This document shows positions 30,069 through 38,639 of a stretch of 64,000 bases of DNA, one piece after another (the stretch's first letter is position 1; every line of letters begins with the position of its first letter). The translations under genes and the position numbers were made by a program. Source of the DNA: Paludibacterium sp. B53371 (lineage in GTDB: Bacteria > Pseudomonadota > Gammaproteobacteria > Burkholderiales > Chromobacteriaceae); the NCBI RefSeq assembly GCF_018802765.1, contig NZ_CP069163.1, positions 310,001 to 374,000 on the forward strand, written 5' to 3'. Below the pieces are notes generated by a model. The model was not told the DNA's origin. It saw only the letters and a program-made list of their open reading frames with translations, and searched no databases.

Positions 30069-30551
30069 CTAGAGCAGGGCCTCGATGCGGGCGGCCAGTT
30101 TTTCCGGCCGGGTGAACGGGGCGAAACGGCCAACCACCTGGCCCTGACGATTCACCAGAAACTTGGTGAAGTTCCAGTGAATCCTGCCCAGGCCCAACAC
30201 CCCGCGCCGAGCCTGCTTGAGTTCGCGCCACAGCGGGTGTGCCTGCGGACCATTGACCTCGATCCGCGTGGCCATCGGAAAACTCACGCCAAAATTCTTC
30301 TGGCAAAAAGCACCGATCTGCTGATTGCTGCCCGGATCCTGCTTGCCGAACTGATTGCAGGGAAAGCCCACCACCACCAGACCGCGAGCGGCAAAGCGCT
30401 CATGCAGCGCCTGCAGGGCGGCAAACTGCGGCGTAAAGCCACACTGGCTGGCGGTATTCACCAGCAGCAAGACCTTGCCCTGCAGGCTGGCCGGGTCAAT
30501 ACGCTGGCCGTCCAGGCCGACAATCGGGTGACGCAACAAATTGGATGTCAT
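30069..30551 (-). CDS. Glutathione peroxidase (BtuE-like)
   Basis: The 160-aa thiol peroxidase has the family signatures NTASQCGFTPQFAAL (peroxidatic Cys near residue 36), GFPCNQFGKQDPG and WNFTKFLV. Together they provide the Cys-Gln-Trp/Asn active-site set. Translation is taken from ATG 30551; the longer in-frame extension is not conserved in the family. It is the last gene of a probable operon with an Ohr/DJ-1 fusion and a CurA-like reductase, all aimed at peroxides and electrophiles. Confidence 0.92.
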   Translation of the reverse strand: MTSNLLRHPIVGLDGQRIDPASLQGKVLLLVNTASQCGFTPQFAALQALHERFAARGLVVVGFPCNQFGKQDPGSNQQIGAFCQKNFGVSFPMATRIEVNGPQAHPLWRELKQARRGVLGLGRIHWNFTKFLVNRQGQVVGRFAPFTRPEKLAARIEALL

Positions 30552-30618
30552 GATAACTCCGGGCAGATCAATGCCCCCATGCTGCCATGCGGCAACCGGG
30601 GGCGGCAATGAGAATCAC

Positions 30619-31716
30619 TTATCGCGACAGCAGCTGCAACAGCGCTTCGGCCACCGGGGCGGAAGAGGCCGGATTCTGACCGGTGATCAGCAGACCATCC
30701 ACCTCGACATGCGCCAGCCAGTCATCGCCCTTGCGATAATCGGCCCCCAGACGCTTGAACTCGTCCTCGATCAGGAACGGCACGACCGCACTCAGCTGTA
30801 CCGCATCCTCCTCGCTATTGGAGAAACCCGTGACCCGCTTGCCGGCCACCAGCGGGCGGCCATCCGCCTGACGGGCATGGCGCAGCACGGCCGGCGCATG
30901 GCACACCGCGGCCACCGGCTTGCGCTGACGATCAAAAGCCTCGATCAGGGCGATCGAGTGGGCATCTTCGCTCAAATCCCACAAGGGACCGTGACCACCG
31001 ACATAGAACACGGCATCAAAGTCCTCCGCATGGAGGCCGGCCAGCGGGCTCGTGGCAGCCAGCGCGGCCTGAGCGGCAGGATCCTGGCGGAAGCGGCGGG
31101 TTTCCTCGGTCTGGAACGCCGGATCATCGCTTTTCGGGTCCAGCGGCGGCTGACCGCCTTTGGGCGAGGCCAGGGTAATGCGTGCACCGGCATCGCGGAA
31201 GGTGTAGTAGGGCGCGGCAAACTCTTCCAGCCAGAAGCCGGTTTTGTGGCCGGTATTGCCCAGTTGATCGTGCGAGGTCAGCACCATCAGCACACGAGCC
31301 TGCTTCGGCACCACCGTCAGATGCAGCCGTACCTCGACATTGCCCTTGAGCGCATTAGAGTAGGGGCAGGCGGCATGCGCCGCGGCCAGCAGTTTCTCCC
31401 CACTTTCCTGATCGACGCCAAACAGGCTGACATGCAGATCAACGTCCAGCGAAAAACCGCCACTGGCATTCTGCCCCATGCCGACTTCCGCCCGCGTCTG
31501 GCTGCCCGGCAGCGCCATTTTCAGACGTTGCGCGACATGAATCAGGGCATTGTCGAAACAGGCGGCATAGCCCAGCGCAAACAGTTGTTCCGGATTGACA
31601 CCGGACTTGCCACTGCCCGGCGTCGACATCGCCACATCAAAGCTGCCGTCATCCAGACGGGCATGGCCACTGCGGCCACCGATGGCGGTGGCACTGGTCT
31701 TGTAAAAAATCTTCAT
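30619..31716 (-). CDS. Ohr peroxiredoxin fused to DJ-1/Hsp31-like domain
   Basis: Residues 1-136 form a complete Ohr/OsmC organic-hydroperoxide reductase with the two active cysteines in AACFDNAL (Cys53) and AACPYSNAL (Cys117). Residues about 140-365 form a complete DJ-1/PfpI domain of the Hsp31-like group, with TGFWLEEFA (acidic residue), YVGGHGPLWDL and the nucleophile AVCHAPA (Cys272). That group acts as glutathione-independent glyoxalases or chaperones. No stop or frameshift separates the parts. ATG 31716 is chosen because AGGAG is 7 bases upstream. It sits between the CurA-like reductase and glutathione peroxidase genes. Confidence 0.88.
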   Translation of the reverse strand: MKIFYKTSATAIGGRSGHARLDDGSFDVAMSTPGSGKSGVNPEQLFALGYAACFDNALIHVAQRLKMALPGSQTRAEVGMGQNASGGFSLDVDLHVSLFGVDQESGEKLLAAAHAACPYSNALKGNVEVRLHLTVVPKQARVLMVLTSHDQLGNTGHKTGFWLEEFAAPYYTFRDAGARITLASPKGGQPPLDPKSDDPAFQTEETRRFRQDPAAQAALAATSPLAGLHAEDFDAVFYVGGHGPLWDLSEDAHSIALIEAFDRQRKPVAAVCHAPAVLRHARQADGRPLVAGKRVTGFSNSEEDAVQLSAVVPFLIEDEFKRLGADYRKGDDWLAHVEVDGLLITGQNPASSAPVAEALLQLLSR

Positions 31717-31746
31717 CATGATGCTCCTCGTGATGTTGGATAGGGA

Positions 31747-32775
31747 TCAGGCCAGCCGGACAACCAGCTTGCCGAAATTCTTGCCTTGCAACAGACCCAT
31801 CAAGGCCTCGGGTGCCTTCTCCAGCCCCTCGACCCGGTCTTCGCGCAGCTTGATCGCGCCACTGTTCACCAGCGGCAGCATGGCTTCGAGAAACTCGCCA
31901 TAGCGATGGGCATAATCATCAAAAATAATGAAACCCTGCATGCGGATACGCTTGCGCAACAACGTCCCCATCAGCAGCGACAGGCGGTCCTCGCCTTGCG
32001 GCAGGCCGGTGGCGTTGTACTGAGAGATCAGCCCGCACAGCGGCACGCGCGCGGCCGGGTTGAGCAAGGGCAGCACCGCATCGAACACCGCACCGCCGAC
32101 ATTCTCGAAATAAACATCAATCCCCTGCGGACAGGCCGCAGCCAGCCGGCCGGGCAGATCAGCCGCCTTGTGATCGATACAGGCATCAAAGCCCAGCTCT
32201 TCCACGGCGTAGCGACATTTCTCGTCGCCGCCGGCAATGCCGACCACCCGACAGCCCAGACGCTTGGCCAACTGACCCACCACCGAACCCACCGCACCGG
32301 TCGCGGCGGCCACCACCACCGTCTCGCCGGCCTTCGGCTGGCCGATATCCAGCAGACCCATATAGGCGGTAAAGCCCGGCATCCCGAGCACGCCCAGATA
32401 ACGGCTCGGTTCGGCGACCTCCCGCCCCAGTTTGTGCACCGACCCGGCCGCGACGACGGCCAGTTCCTGCCAGCCGCCATTGGCCAGCACCCAGTCACCT
32501 TCGGCAAAGTCGGGGTCCCTGGATTGCAGCACCTGACCGACAGTGCCGCCCACCATCACCTCATCAATCGCCACCGGCGCCGCATACGATTTGGCATCAC
32601 TCATGCGACCGCGCATATACGGGTCCAGCGACAGATAAACCTGTCGCACCAGCAGTTCCCCTTCTTGCAGCGCGGGCAACGTGGCGTCCTCCAGGCGGAA
32701 GTTCTCGGCCTGCGGGGCGCCGACCGGGCGCGAGGCCAGCACGATACGGCGATTGTTCAGTGAAGCGTGTGTCAT
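31747..32775 (-). CDS. NADP-dependent alkenal/curcumin-reductase-like oxidoreductase
   Basis: The 342-aa zinc-independent medium-chain reductase resembles CurA and leukotriene B4 12-hydroxydehydrogenase, which reduce carbon-carbon double bonds of reactive enones. It has YLSLDPYMRGRMSD near residue 50 and the nucleotide-binding AATGAVGSVVGQLAK near 157. Start is ATG 32775; an extension upstream runs into the operator region. It is the first gene of the probable operon followed by the Ohr/DJ-1 fusion (30-base gap) and glutathione peroxidase. Confidence 0.9.
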   Translation of the reverse strand: MTHASLNNRRIVLASRPVGAPQAENFRLEDATLPALQEGELLVRQVYLSLDPYMRGRMSDAKSYAAPVAIDEVMVGGTVGQVLQSRDPDFAEGDWVLANGGWQELAVVAAGSVHKLGREVAEPSRYLGVLGMPGFTAYMGLLDIGQPKAGETVVVAAATGAVGSVVGQLAKRLGCRVVGIAGGDEKCRYAVEELGFDACIDHKAADLPGRLAAACPQGIDVYFENVGGAVFDAVLPLLNPAARVPLCGLISQYNATGLPQGEDRLSLLMGTLLRKRIRMQGFIIFDDYAHRYGEFLEAMLPLVNSGAIKLREDRVEGLEKAPEALMGLLQGKNFGKLVVRLA

Positions 32776-32791
32776 GGCAGATCCTGTTGAG

Positions 32792-32806
32792 TAGACCAGT
32801 CGTCTA
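32792..32806. promoter_or_regulatory. TAGAC-N5-GTCTA palindrome (proximal)
   Basis: TAGACCAGTCGTCTA is a 15-base inverted repeat 17 bases before the CurA-like start. It resembles the TAGACC...GGTCTA box of NemR, a TetR-family repressor that responds to electrophiles. No TetR gene lies in this window. Confidence 0.6.
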
Positions 32807-32846
32807 GGTTGTGGGCCAAAAAAATCCGCAGACAACTGCGGCGATG

Positions 32847-32889
32847 GCATCAATGAGCACACTATAATATCAATTAGACCGGTCGTCTA
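32847..32889 (-). promoter_or_regulatory. Promoter with overlapping TAGAC-N5-GTCTA palindrome (distal)
   Basis: TAGACCGGTCGTCTA (32875-32889) repeats the proximal operator, 83 bases away centre to centre. On the minus strand a weak -35 (TAGACG, inside the palindrome), a 17-base spacer and TATAGT would place a repressor directly over the promoter. Confidence 0.5.
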
Positions 32890-32902
32890 GTGGCCGGACA
32901 AG

Positions 32903-32936
32903 AAAAATGCCGACCCCGTTGCGGGCGGGTCGGCAT
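32903..32936 (-). terminator. Intrinsic terminator after aldo/keto reductase
   Basis: ATGCCGACCC (32907-32916) pairs with GGGTCGGCAT (32927-32936). On the minus strand the stem is followed by TTTTT, so it ends the aldo/keto reductase transcript just before the CurA promoter region. Confidence 0.78.
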
Positions 32937-32943
32937 GCCTGAC

Positions 32944-33840
32944 TCAGGCGACCTCGTGGCCGCAGGCGGCCTGCAGAATCCGGTACCAGTCCTGCCGTTC
33001 CAGCGACAAGGAACACGCGGCCACGGCGTCGCGGATCACCTCGATCCGCCCGCTGCCGGTGAGCGGCAGGGGCCGGCAGGGCAGTTGCATGATCCAGGCG
33101 TAGACCAGGCTGGCCACCGAGCTGCCGTATTGCGCCGCCAGCTGGGCCAGCACCGCCTGCAGCGGCGAAGTGTCATTGTGGCGGAACAACAGCCCGCCCC
33201 CCAGCGCCGACCAGATCATCGGGGCGACCCCGTGACGCTGCAGCGTATCGAACTGCCCGTCCTGCAGGGCGGACAGCTGCAGCGGCGAGAACTCCACCTG
33301 ATTGGTCACCAGCTCAATACGGCTGTTGAGCGCCTCGAACTGCAGCGGGGTGAAATTCGACACGCCGAAATGCCGCACCTTGCCAGCGGCACGCAGCGTT
33401 TCAAACGCCCGGGCCATCTCGTCATAGTCCATCAGCGGATCGGGGCGGTGAATCAGCAACAGGTCCAGCGTCTCGACCTGCAGCTCCGCCAGCGTACGTT
33501 CGGTCGAGGCCAGAATATGGGCCGCGCTGGTGTCGTAATGCTTGATGCGGTGTTCCAGCCGGTGCGACGAAGTCAGCTTGATGCCGCACTTGCTGACCAG
33601 CTGAATCTGCTGCTTCAGCGCCGGCGCCTGCTGCAGCGCCGCGCCAAAAAGCTGCTGGCACTGGTAATCGCCATAGATATCGGCGTGATCAAACGTCGTG
33701 ACCCCCAGCTCGATACACTGCTCGATCAGACGAATGCGCTCGGCCAGCGACAGATTCCAGTCGGCCAGACGCCACATGCCGGCCACAATGCGGGAAAAAG
33801 ACGGGCCATGACGGCTCAGGGAAAGACGGGGACTCAGCAT
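32944..33840 (-). CDS. Aldo/keto reductase (YdhF-like)
   Basis: This 298-aa NADPH-dependent reductase has the (beta/alpha)8 fold with the catalytic set Asp-Tyr-Lys-His visible: TTFDHADIYGDY (Asp, Tyr near 51-56), LVSKCGIK (Lys near 85) and LLLIHRPDP (His near 130). VSNFTPLQFE is the usual NADPH-side strand. The physiological substrate is unknown. It is separated from the CurA operon by its own terminator. Confidence 0.9.
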   Translation of the reverse strand: MLSPRLSLSRHGPSFSRIVAGMWRLADWNLSLAERIRLIEQCIELGVTTFDHADIYGDYQCQQLFGAALQQAPALKQQIQLVSKCGIKLTSSHRLEHRIKHYDTSAAHILASTERTLAELQVETLDLLLIHRPDPLMDYDEMARAFETLRAAGKVRHFGVSNFTPLQFEALNSRIELVTNQVEFSPLQLSALQDGQFDTLQRHGVAPMIWSALGGGLLFRHNDTSPLQAVLAQLAAQYGSSVASLVYAWIMQLPCRPLPLTGSGRIEVIRDAVAACSLSLERQDWYRILQAACGHEVA

Positions 33841-33964
33841 CGATCACTCCTTGAAACCGGCCTGTTGCCTCACAGGTCCGGGAAAATGTCGCGGCAGAAG
33901 ACTATTCTGCCATCAGGGGGATCGGTTATCCTCTCGCCTTCTTTTACCTTGATCGGAATGCAGC

Positions 33965-34306
33965 ATGTCCCAGATTCCCGCCTGCCCACAATGCGCCATG
34001 GAAAACACCTATCCGGATGGCGACAACTATGTCTGTGCCGATTGCGGCCACGAGTGGTCGGCGCTCGCCACAGCGGCCAGTGAAGAAGAGGCCGCACCGG
34101 TCAAGGATGCCAACGGCACCATCTTGCATGATGGCGATGCCGTGGTCCTGATCAAGGATCTCAAGGTCAAGGGGAGTTCCATCACCCTCAAAATGGGTAG
34201 CAAAGTCAAAAGCATCCGCCTGGTCAGCGGCGGCGATCACGAAGTGGATTGCCGCATGGATGCCGGCAACTTCATGCTCAAGGCCTGCTTCCTGAAAAAA
34301 GTCTGA
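33965..34306 (+). CDS. Zinc-ribbon protein YjdM/PhnA-like
   Basis: The 113-aa protein has an N-terminal zinc ribbon (Cys7, Cys10, Cys24, Cys27 in ACPQC...VCADC) and a compact C-terminal PhnA domain with DANGTILHDGDAVVLIKDLKVKG. E. coli YjdM (PhnA) was named for alkylphosphonate genes, but it does not cleave phosphonates and its role is unclear. It is a monocistronic gene here. Confidence 0.9.
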   Translation: MSQIPACPQCAMENTYPDGDNYVCADCGHEWSALATAASEEEAAPVKDANGTILHDGDAVVLIKDLKVKGSSITLKMGSKVKSIRLVSGGDHEVDCRMDAGNFMLKACFLKKV

Positions 34307-34318
34307 GCGCCGGGTCGC

Positions 34319-35239
34319 CTAGAAAATGGAGTTACCCGCCAGGGTGGTAAAGCGCTCCAGCGCCATGCCCCCTGCCAGCGAATTGCCGTTGGCATCCAGC
34401 CCGGGCGACCAGACGCACACCGCCAGTTCGCCCGGCACGATGGCCACAATCCCGCCGCCGACCCCGCTCTTGGCCGGCAAGCCCACCCGATAGGCAAAGT
34501 CACCGGCCGCATCATAGGTGCCGCAGGTCAGCAGCACCGCACTGATCCGCTTGGCCTCACTGGCCGTCAGCAAATGCTCGCCACTATTCGGCACCACCCC
34601 GCGATTGGCCAGAAACAGCGCCGCCGTGGCCAGCTCACGACAGCTCATGGCAATCGAACACTGGTGGAAATAACTGTTCAATAGCACATCGACCGGCGAC
34701 TGGATGCGACCAAAACTCTTCATGAAGTGCGCCATGGCCGCATTGCGATGGCCGGTGGCGGCTTCCGACTCGGCCACGGCGTGATCAAAGTGGATATCAC
34801 TCCGCCCGCTCAGGCGGCGCAGGAAATGCAAAATGGCCAGATGGGCGTTGACCGAGTGACTGCACAGCACATCGGTCACCATCAGCGCACCGGCATTGAT
34901 AAACGGATTGCGCGGCTTGCCGGCCTCATTCTCCAGCTGAACCAGCGAATTGAACGGATTGCCCGAGGGCTCGCGTCCCACCCGTTCCCACAAGGCATCC
35001 CCCAACTGGCGGAAGGCCAGGGTCAGGGCAAACAGCTTGGAGATACTCTGGATGGAGAAGCGTTTGTCAGCCGCGCCGACCGAATAATAACGGCCATCCA
35101 GCGTGACGACGCACATACCGAACTGAGCCAGCGGCACCTGTGCCAGCGAAGGAATATAGTCGGCCACGCGCCCCTGATGGGTCAGCGGCGCCACTTCCAG
35201 CGCGATATCCTCAAGGATGGCCTGATAATCAACCTGCAT
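34319..35239 (-). CDS. glsA: Glutaminase
   Basis: The enzyme deaminates glutamine to glutamate and ammonia. The 306-aa protein has the beta-lactamase-like glutaminase fold with the Ser-x-x-Lys motif in FSIQSISKLFAL (near 62-73), NPFNSLVQLE, NAGALMVTD and the C-terminal SGVGGGIVAIVPGELAVCVWSP segment. The start at ATG 35239 gives the standard length; a long upstream in-frame extension is rejected as non-coding. Confidence 0.94.
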   Translation of the reverse strand: MQVDYQAILEDIALEVAPLTHQGRVADYIPSLAQVPLAQFGMCVVTLDGRYYSVGAADKRFSIQSISKLFALTLAFRQLGDALWERVGREPSGNPFNSLVQLENEAGKPRNPFINAGALMVTDVLCSHSVNAHLAILHFLRRLSGRSDIHFDHAVAESEAATGHRNAAMAHFMKSFGRIQSPVDVLLNSYFHQCSIAMSCRELATAALFLANRGVVPNSGEHLLTASEAKRISAVLLTCGTYDAAGDFAYRVGLPAKSGVGGGIVAIVPGELAVCVWSPGLDANGNSLAGGMALERFTTLAGNSIF

Positions 35240-35406
35240 GATGTCCTGCAAATGGGCAAGCGGGGCGCCTAGCGTACCGCAGTTTGCCAAGCCAAGTCTT
35301 TGATCTGAGTGCGGCAAGATGGGCAGAACCATGGCATGGATGTTGACGTTGTCATGGCAGGGGCAAGGATGCCACAATGCCTCGACATCTGTTTCAGGAG
35401 TGCCCC

Positions 35407-35796
35407 ATGTCCCAAGCCTCTGCCCTGAATGTGGTGCGCGAATTCTGGCGCCGCATGGCCAGCAATGATTTCCATTCGGTGTGCCCGCTGCTGGCGCCCG
35501 GTTTTGTGCTGGAATGGCCGCAATCCAATGAACGCATCCGCGGAGCCGAGCGCTTCGCACGCATGAACCAGGAATACCCGGCACATGGCAAATGGCGCTT
35601 CACCATCAACCGGTTGGTGGCCGACGAACATGAAGTCGTCAGCGACGTCAGCATTACCGATGGCGTGCAACAAGCACGCGCCATCTCCTTCTTCAGTGTC
35701 GAGGACGACCTGATCGTCCGGCTGGTGGAATACTGGCCCGACCCCTATCCGGCGCCGGAGAACCGTGCGCATCTGACCGAACCCCTGCATCCCTGA
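35407..35796 (+). CDS. NTF2-like (SnoaL-type) protein
   Basis: The 129-aa protein has a cone-shaped NTF2-like fold: helix VVREFWRRMASNDFHSVCPLL, then strands with FVLEWPQSNERIRG and FRTINRL-like pattern, ending FFSVEDDLIVRLVEYWPDPY. Members are polyketide cyclases, isomerases or structural modules; no catalytic role can be assigned. CAGGAG lies 6 bases before ATG 35407. Confidence 0.75.
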   Translation: MSQASALNVVREFWRRMASNDFHSVCPLLAPGFVLEWPQSNERIRGAERFARMNQEYPAHGKWRFTINRLVADEHEVVSDVSITDGVQQARAISFFSVEDDLIVRLVEYWPDPYPAPENRAHLTEPLHP

Positions 35797-35910
35797 CAGA
35801 TACAGGCCCGGTCCGGACCTGTATCCGTCATTGCGTGCCATCTGTGCCTGTTGCCGCCGGCACAGAGTGCCTACCCTCGGGGAACGTTTTTCCCGATGAG
35901 GCACGACCCG

Positions 35911-37251
35911 ATGGCAACGCCCCTGCAAGCCCAGCCAATCAAGCTCTATCCACGGTTGACCAGCGGCCGGTTCAATCGCTGGCGCGTCGGCCTGGTGCTG
36001 ATCACCCAGGCGCTGTTCTTCCTCACCCCCTGGCTGGACTGGCAGGGGCGACAAGCCGTGCGCTTCGATTTCGTCAGCATGCGCGGCTATCTGTTCGGCC
36101 TCACCCTGCTGCCCGGCGACCTGATCTACCTGGCCGGGACGCTGATTCTCTGTGCCCTGGGACTATTTCTGTGGACCGCCCTGGCCGGGCGCCTGTGGTG
36201 TGGTTTCTCCTGCCCGCAGACGGTCTACAGCCAGATCATGCTGTGGATCGAGCGCTGGATCGAAGGTCCGCCAGCCGAGCGCCGCCGCCGCGATGCCGCG
36301 CCCTGGTCCGCCGGCAAACTGGCGCGCAAGAGCCTGACCCAGGCGCTGATGCTGGCCTTCAGCCTGCTGACCGGCTGGACCCTGGTCGGCTATTTCTCGC
36401 CGATGCGCGAACTGGCGCCGCGCTGGTTCAACGGCGGCGCCGGACAATGGGAGTGGCTGTTTGCCCTGGGCTATGCCGGCTTTACCTGGCTGCTGGCCGG
36501 CCATCTGCGCGAGAGCGTGTGCAAGCACATGTGCCCTTATGCCCGCTTTCAAAGTGCCATGTTTGATGCCGATACCCTGCTGGTCACCTATGACACCCGG
36601 CGCGGCGAACCGCGCGGCAGCCTGAAAAGCCCCGGCAAAGGCGCCTGCGTCGATTGCGGCCTCTGTGTGCAGGTCTGCCCGACCGGCATCGATATCCGCC
36701 AGGGCTTGCAGTATGAGTGCATCGGCTGTGCCGCCTGCATCGATGCCTGTGACCAGGTGATGGACAAGATCGGACGGCCGCGCGGCCTGATCCGCCTCGA
36801 CCGGCTCAACCCGGAGACCCCGCAGGCACGCACCCTGTGGCAGCGTCCGCGCGTGCTGGTGTACAGCGCCCTGCTCGGCACCCTGGTGGCGATGATGGTC
36901 TGGGGGCTGGCATGGCGCGAACCCTTCCGCGTCGATGTGCTGCGTGACCGGGCGGTCATGGCGCGCGAAACCCCCGATGGCCTGATCGAAAATGTCTATA
37001 CCCTGCGCATCCAGAATACCCGGCCAGAGGCGCGTCAATACGCCCTGACTGTCCGCGGCAGCGGCGTCGTGCGCACCGACCTGCGCCAGCCACTGCGTGC
37101 ACCGGCCGATGGCAGCGCCAGCGTGCAGCTGGCGGTGATTGCCGACCCCTCCGTGCTGGCGCCGGGCAGCCATCCCCTGCAGTTTGAACTGGTCGATCAG
37201 CGTGAGCCCGGCCAGCGCGTCAGCGAAGCGGCACGGCTGCTGATGCCCTGA
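35911..37251 (+). CDS. ccoG: Cytochrome c oxidase accessory protein CcoG (FixG/RdxA)
   Basis: CcoG is a membrane ferredoxin-like protein that reduces copper for cbb3 oxidase assembly. The 446-aa protein has membrane segments near 28-50, 68-95, 145-170 and 185-205, CGFSCPQTVY and CKHMCPYARFQ segments, and two 4Fe-4S clusters (CVDCGLCVQVCP near 246-257 and CIGCAACIDAC near 270-280). A further membrane segment near 315-335 and a periplasmic Ig-like domain at the end follow. ATG 35911 (GAGG about 9 bases upstream) is chosen; 35896 is possible. The cbb3 genes are not in this window. Confidence 0.92.
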   Translation: MATPLQAQPIKLYPRLTSGRFNRWRVGLVLITQALFFLTPWLDWQGRQAVRFDFVSMRGYLFGLTLLPGDLIYLAGTLILCALGLFLWTALAGRLWCGFSCPQTVYSQIMLWIERWIEGPPAERRRRDAAPWSAGKLARKSLTQALMLAFSLLTGWTLVGYFSPMRELAPRWFNGGAGQWEWLFALGYAGFTWLLAGHLRESVCKHMCPYARFQSAMFDADTLLVTYDTRRGEPRGSLKSPGKGACVDCGLCVQVCPTGIDIRQGLQYECIGCAACIDACDQVMDKIGRPRGLIRLDRLNPETPQARTLWQRPRVLVYSALLGTLVAMMVWGLAWREPFRVDVLRDRAVMARETPDGLIENVYTLRIQNTRPEARQYALTVRGSGVVRTDLRQPLRAPADGSASVQLAVIADPSVLAPGSHPLQFELVDQREPGQRVSEAARLLMP

Positions 37252-38569
37252 GGTCAGGCTGTGCCAGCGCCTGCAGCAGCCAGTCGAACGCGGCCTGTTG
37301 CGCCGGATCGTAGTAGCTGGCATTGATGCGCAAGGCATGGCGGCCGACCTCGTCGGGCTGGCACAGCCAGCCCGCCGCCAGCTGGATGCCGTGGCGCTGG
37401 GCCTGCACCGTCAGATGACTGCTGTCGACCGGCAGATCACGCAACCAGACAAAATAGCCGCCCTGAGCCGGGCTGAAACGTCCGAACGGCAACCTGTCGT
37501 GCAGCAGCCCCTCCACGGCACGCACCTGCTGCGCCAGCCGGTCAGTCAGCTGCGCCAGCATCCCCTTGTGCCTGCCCTGCGCCAGCAACTCGGCCAGCGC
37601 CATCTGATTGGGGAGGGGCGACGACAGCGTCTGCGCCAGCTTCAGGCGGCGGCAGATCTCGCCATAGCGGCCAGGGACCAGCCAGCCGAGACGGTAACCG
37701 GGCGTCAGCGTCTTGGAGAACGTACTGCACAGCAGGACGCGTCCGGACTGATCCATCGCCTGCAAGGGAACCGGGGTGGTCGCATGAAACCCGAGCCAGC
37801 GGTAGGCATCATCCTCAATGATGGCGATATCGTGCTGCTGCGCCAGTTGCAGGATGGCCTGCCGGGCGGCCGGACCGAGGGTCTGGCCGTGCGGATGACC
37901 ATAGACACTCATCAGCGCAATGGCCTGAATCTTGCCCTGTGACAGCGCCGGTTCGATGGCCGCCAGATCGGGCAGACCATCCGGCAGCAAGGTCATGGGC
38001 CAGATGCGCACCCCTTGCTCGTTCAGCCGGCCCAGCAGGCCGGGGAAAGCCGGCAACAGCACCGCCACCCCCGGTTCATGCTGCCCGAGCGTGACCGCCG
38101 AAATCGCCAGCGACAAAGCCTCCATCCCGCCACAGGTCACCAGAATTTCGTCAGCATGCAGCGACCAGCCTTCACCGTGCGCCAGACGCGCCAGCTGGCG
38201 CCGCAGTGCCGGCAAACCGGCCAGCGCCGGCTCCGCCAGCCCCTGCTGGTAATGGCGCATGGCATGGAAAAACGCCCGCGTCAGCGCCCGGGTGTCATGC
38301 AGCTGCGGATTGATGAACGGCGCACCGAGCGGTGCGGCCAGCAGATCCTGCATGCCGGCAGCCCCGCGGGCCACCACGTAACCGCTGCGCGGCCGCGCCT
38401 CGATATAGCCCAGACGCTCCAGTTCTTCGTAGGCACGGCGCACCGTGTTCAGACTGACGTTGAAATGCTGTTCGCTGTGGCGCAGCGAAGGGATCAGCTC
38501 ACCGGGCAGATAATCCCCCCGCTCGATGCTGTGAATCAGGTGTTCGACCAGTTCGCGGTATTTGCTCAT
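37220..38569 (-). CDS. MocR-type regulator (second copy)
   Basis: The 449-aa protein has a GntR winged helix (residues about 5-70, with LPGELIPSLRHSEQHFNVSLNTVRRAYEEL) and an aminotransferase-like domain (about 100-445) with the PLP-lysine motif CSTFSKTLTPGYRLG. It differs throughout from the MocR at 14.4 kb, so it is not a recent copy. The 3' end overlaps ccoG by 32 bases in a convergent arrangement. Target genes are unknown; a palindrome over its own -35 suggests autoregulation. Confidence 0.9.
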   Translation of the reverse strand: MSKYRELVEHLIHSIERGDYLPGELIPSLRHSEQHFNVSLNTVRRAYEELERLGYIEARPRSGYVVARGAAGMQDLLAAPLGAPFINPQLHDTRALTRAFFHAMRHYQQGLAEPALAGLPALRRQLARLAHGEGWSLHADEILVTCGGMEALSLAISAVTLGQHEPGVAVLLPAFPGLLGRLNEQGVRIWPMTLLPDGLPDLAAIEPALSQGKIQAIALMSVYGHPHGQTLGPAARQAILQLAQQHDIAIIEDDAYRWLGFHATTPVPLQAMDQSGRVLLCSTFSKTLTPGYRLGWLVPGRYGEICRRLKLAQTLSSPLPNQMALAELLAQGRHKGMLAQLTDRLAQQVRAVEGLLHDRLPFGRFSPAQGGYFVWLRDLPVDSSHLTVQAQRHGIQLAAGWLCQPDEVGRHALRINASYYDPAQQAAFDWLLQALAQPDLRASAAVPLR

Positions 38570-38592
38570 GACAGTTCCATCGACATGGGCTC

Positions 38593-38636
38593 ATTATGTG
38601 GCGGCATGATTAACTTGTCATGAGCATGCCATGACA
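38593..38636 (-). promoter_or_regulatory. Promoter of the second MocR gene with overlapping palindrome
   Basis: On the minus strand ATGACA (from 38621-38616), a 17-base spacer and CATAAT (38598-38593) form a good sigma-70 promoter 24 bases before the ATG. The inverted repeat TGTCATG-N7-CATGACA (38616-38636) covers the -35, a natural site for repression. Confidence 0.55.
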
Positions 38637-38639
38637 GGC

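Noticed and set aside
35240-35584. N-terminal extension of glutaminase to 35584
   Set aside because: It would add over 110 residues unlike the family, while ATG 35239 gives the standard 306-aa length.
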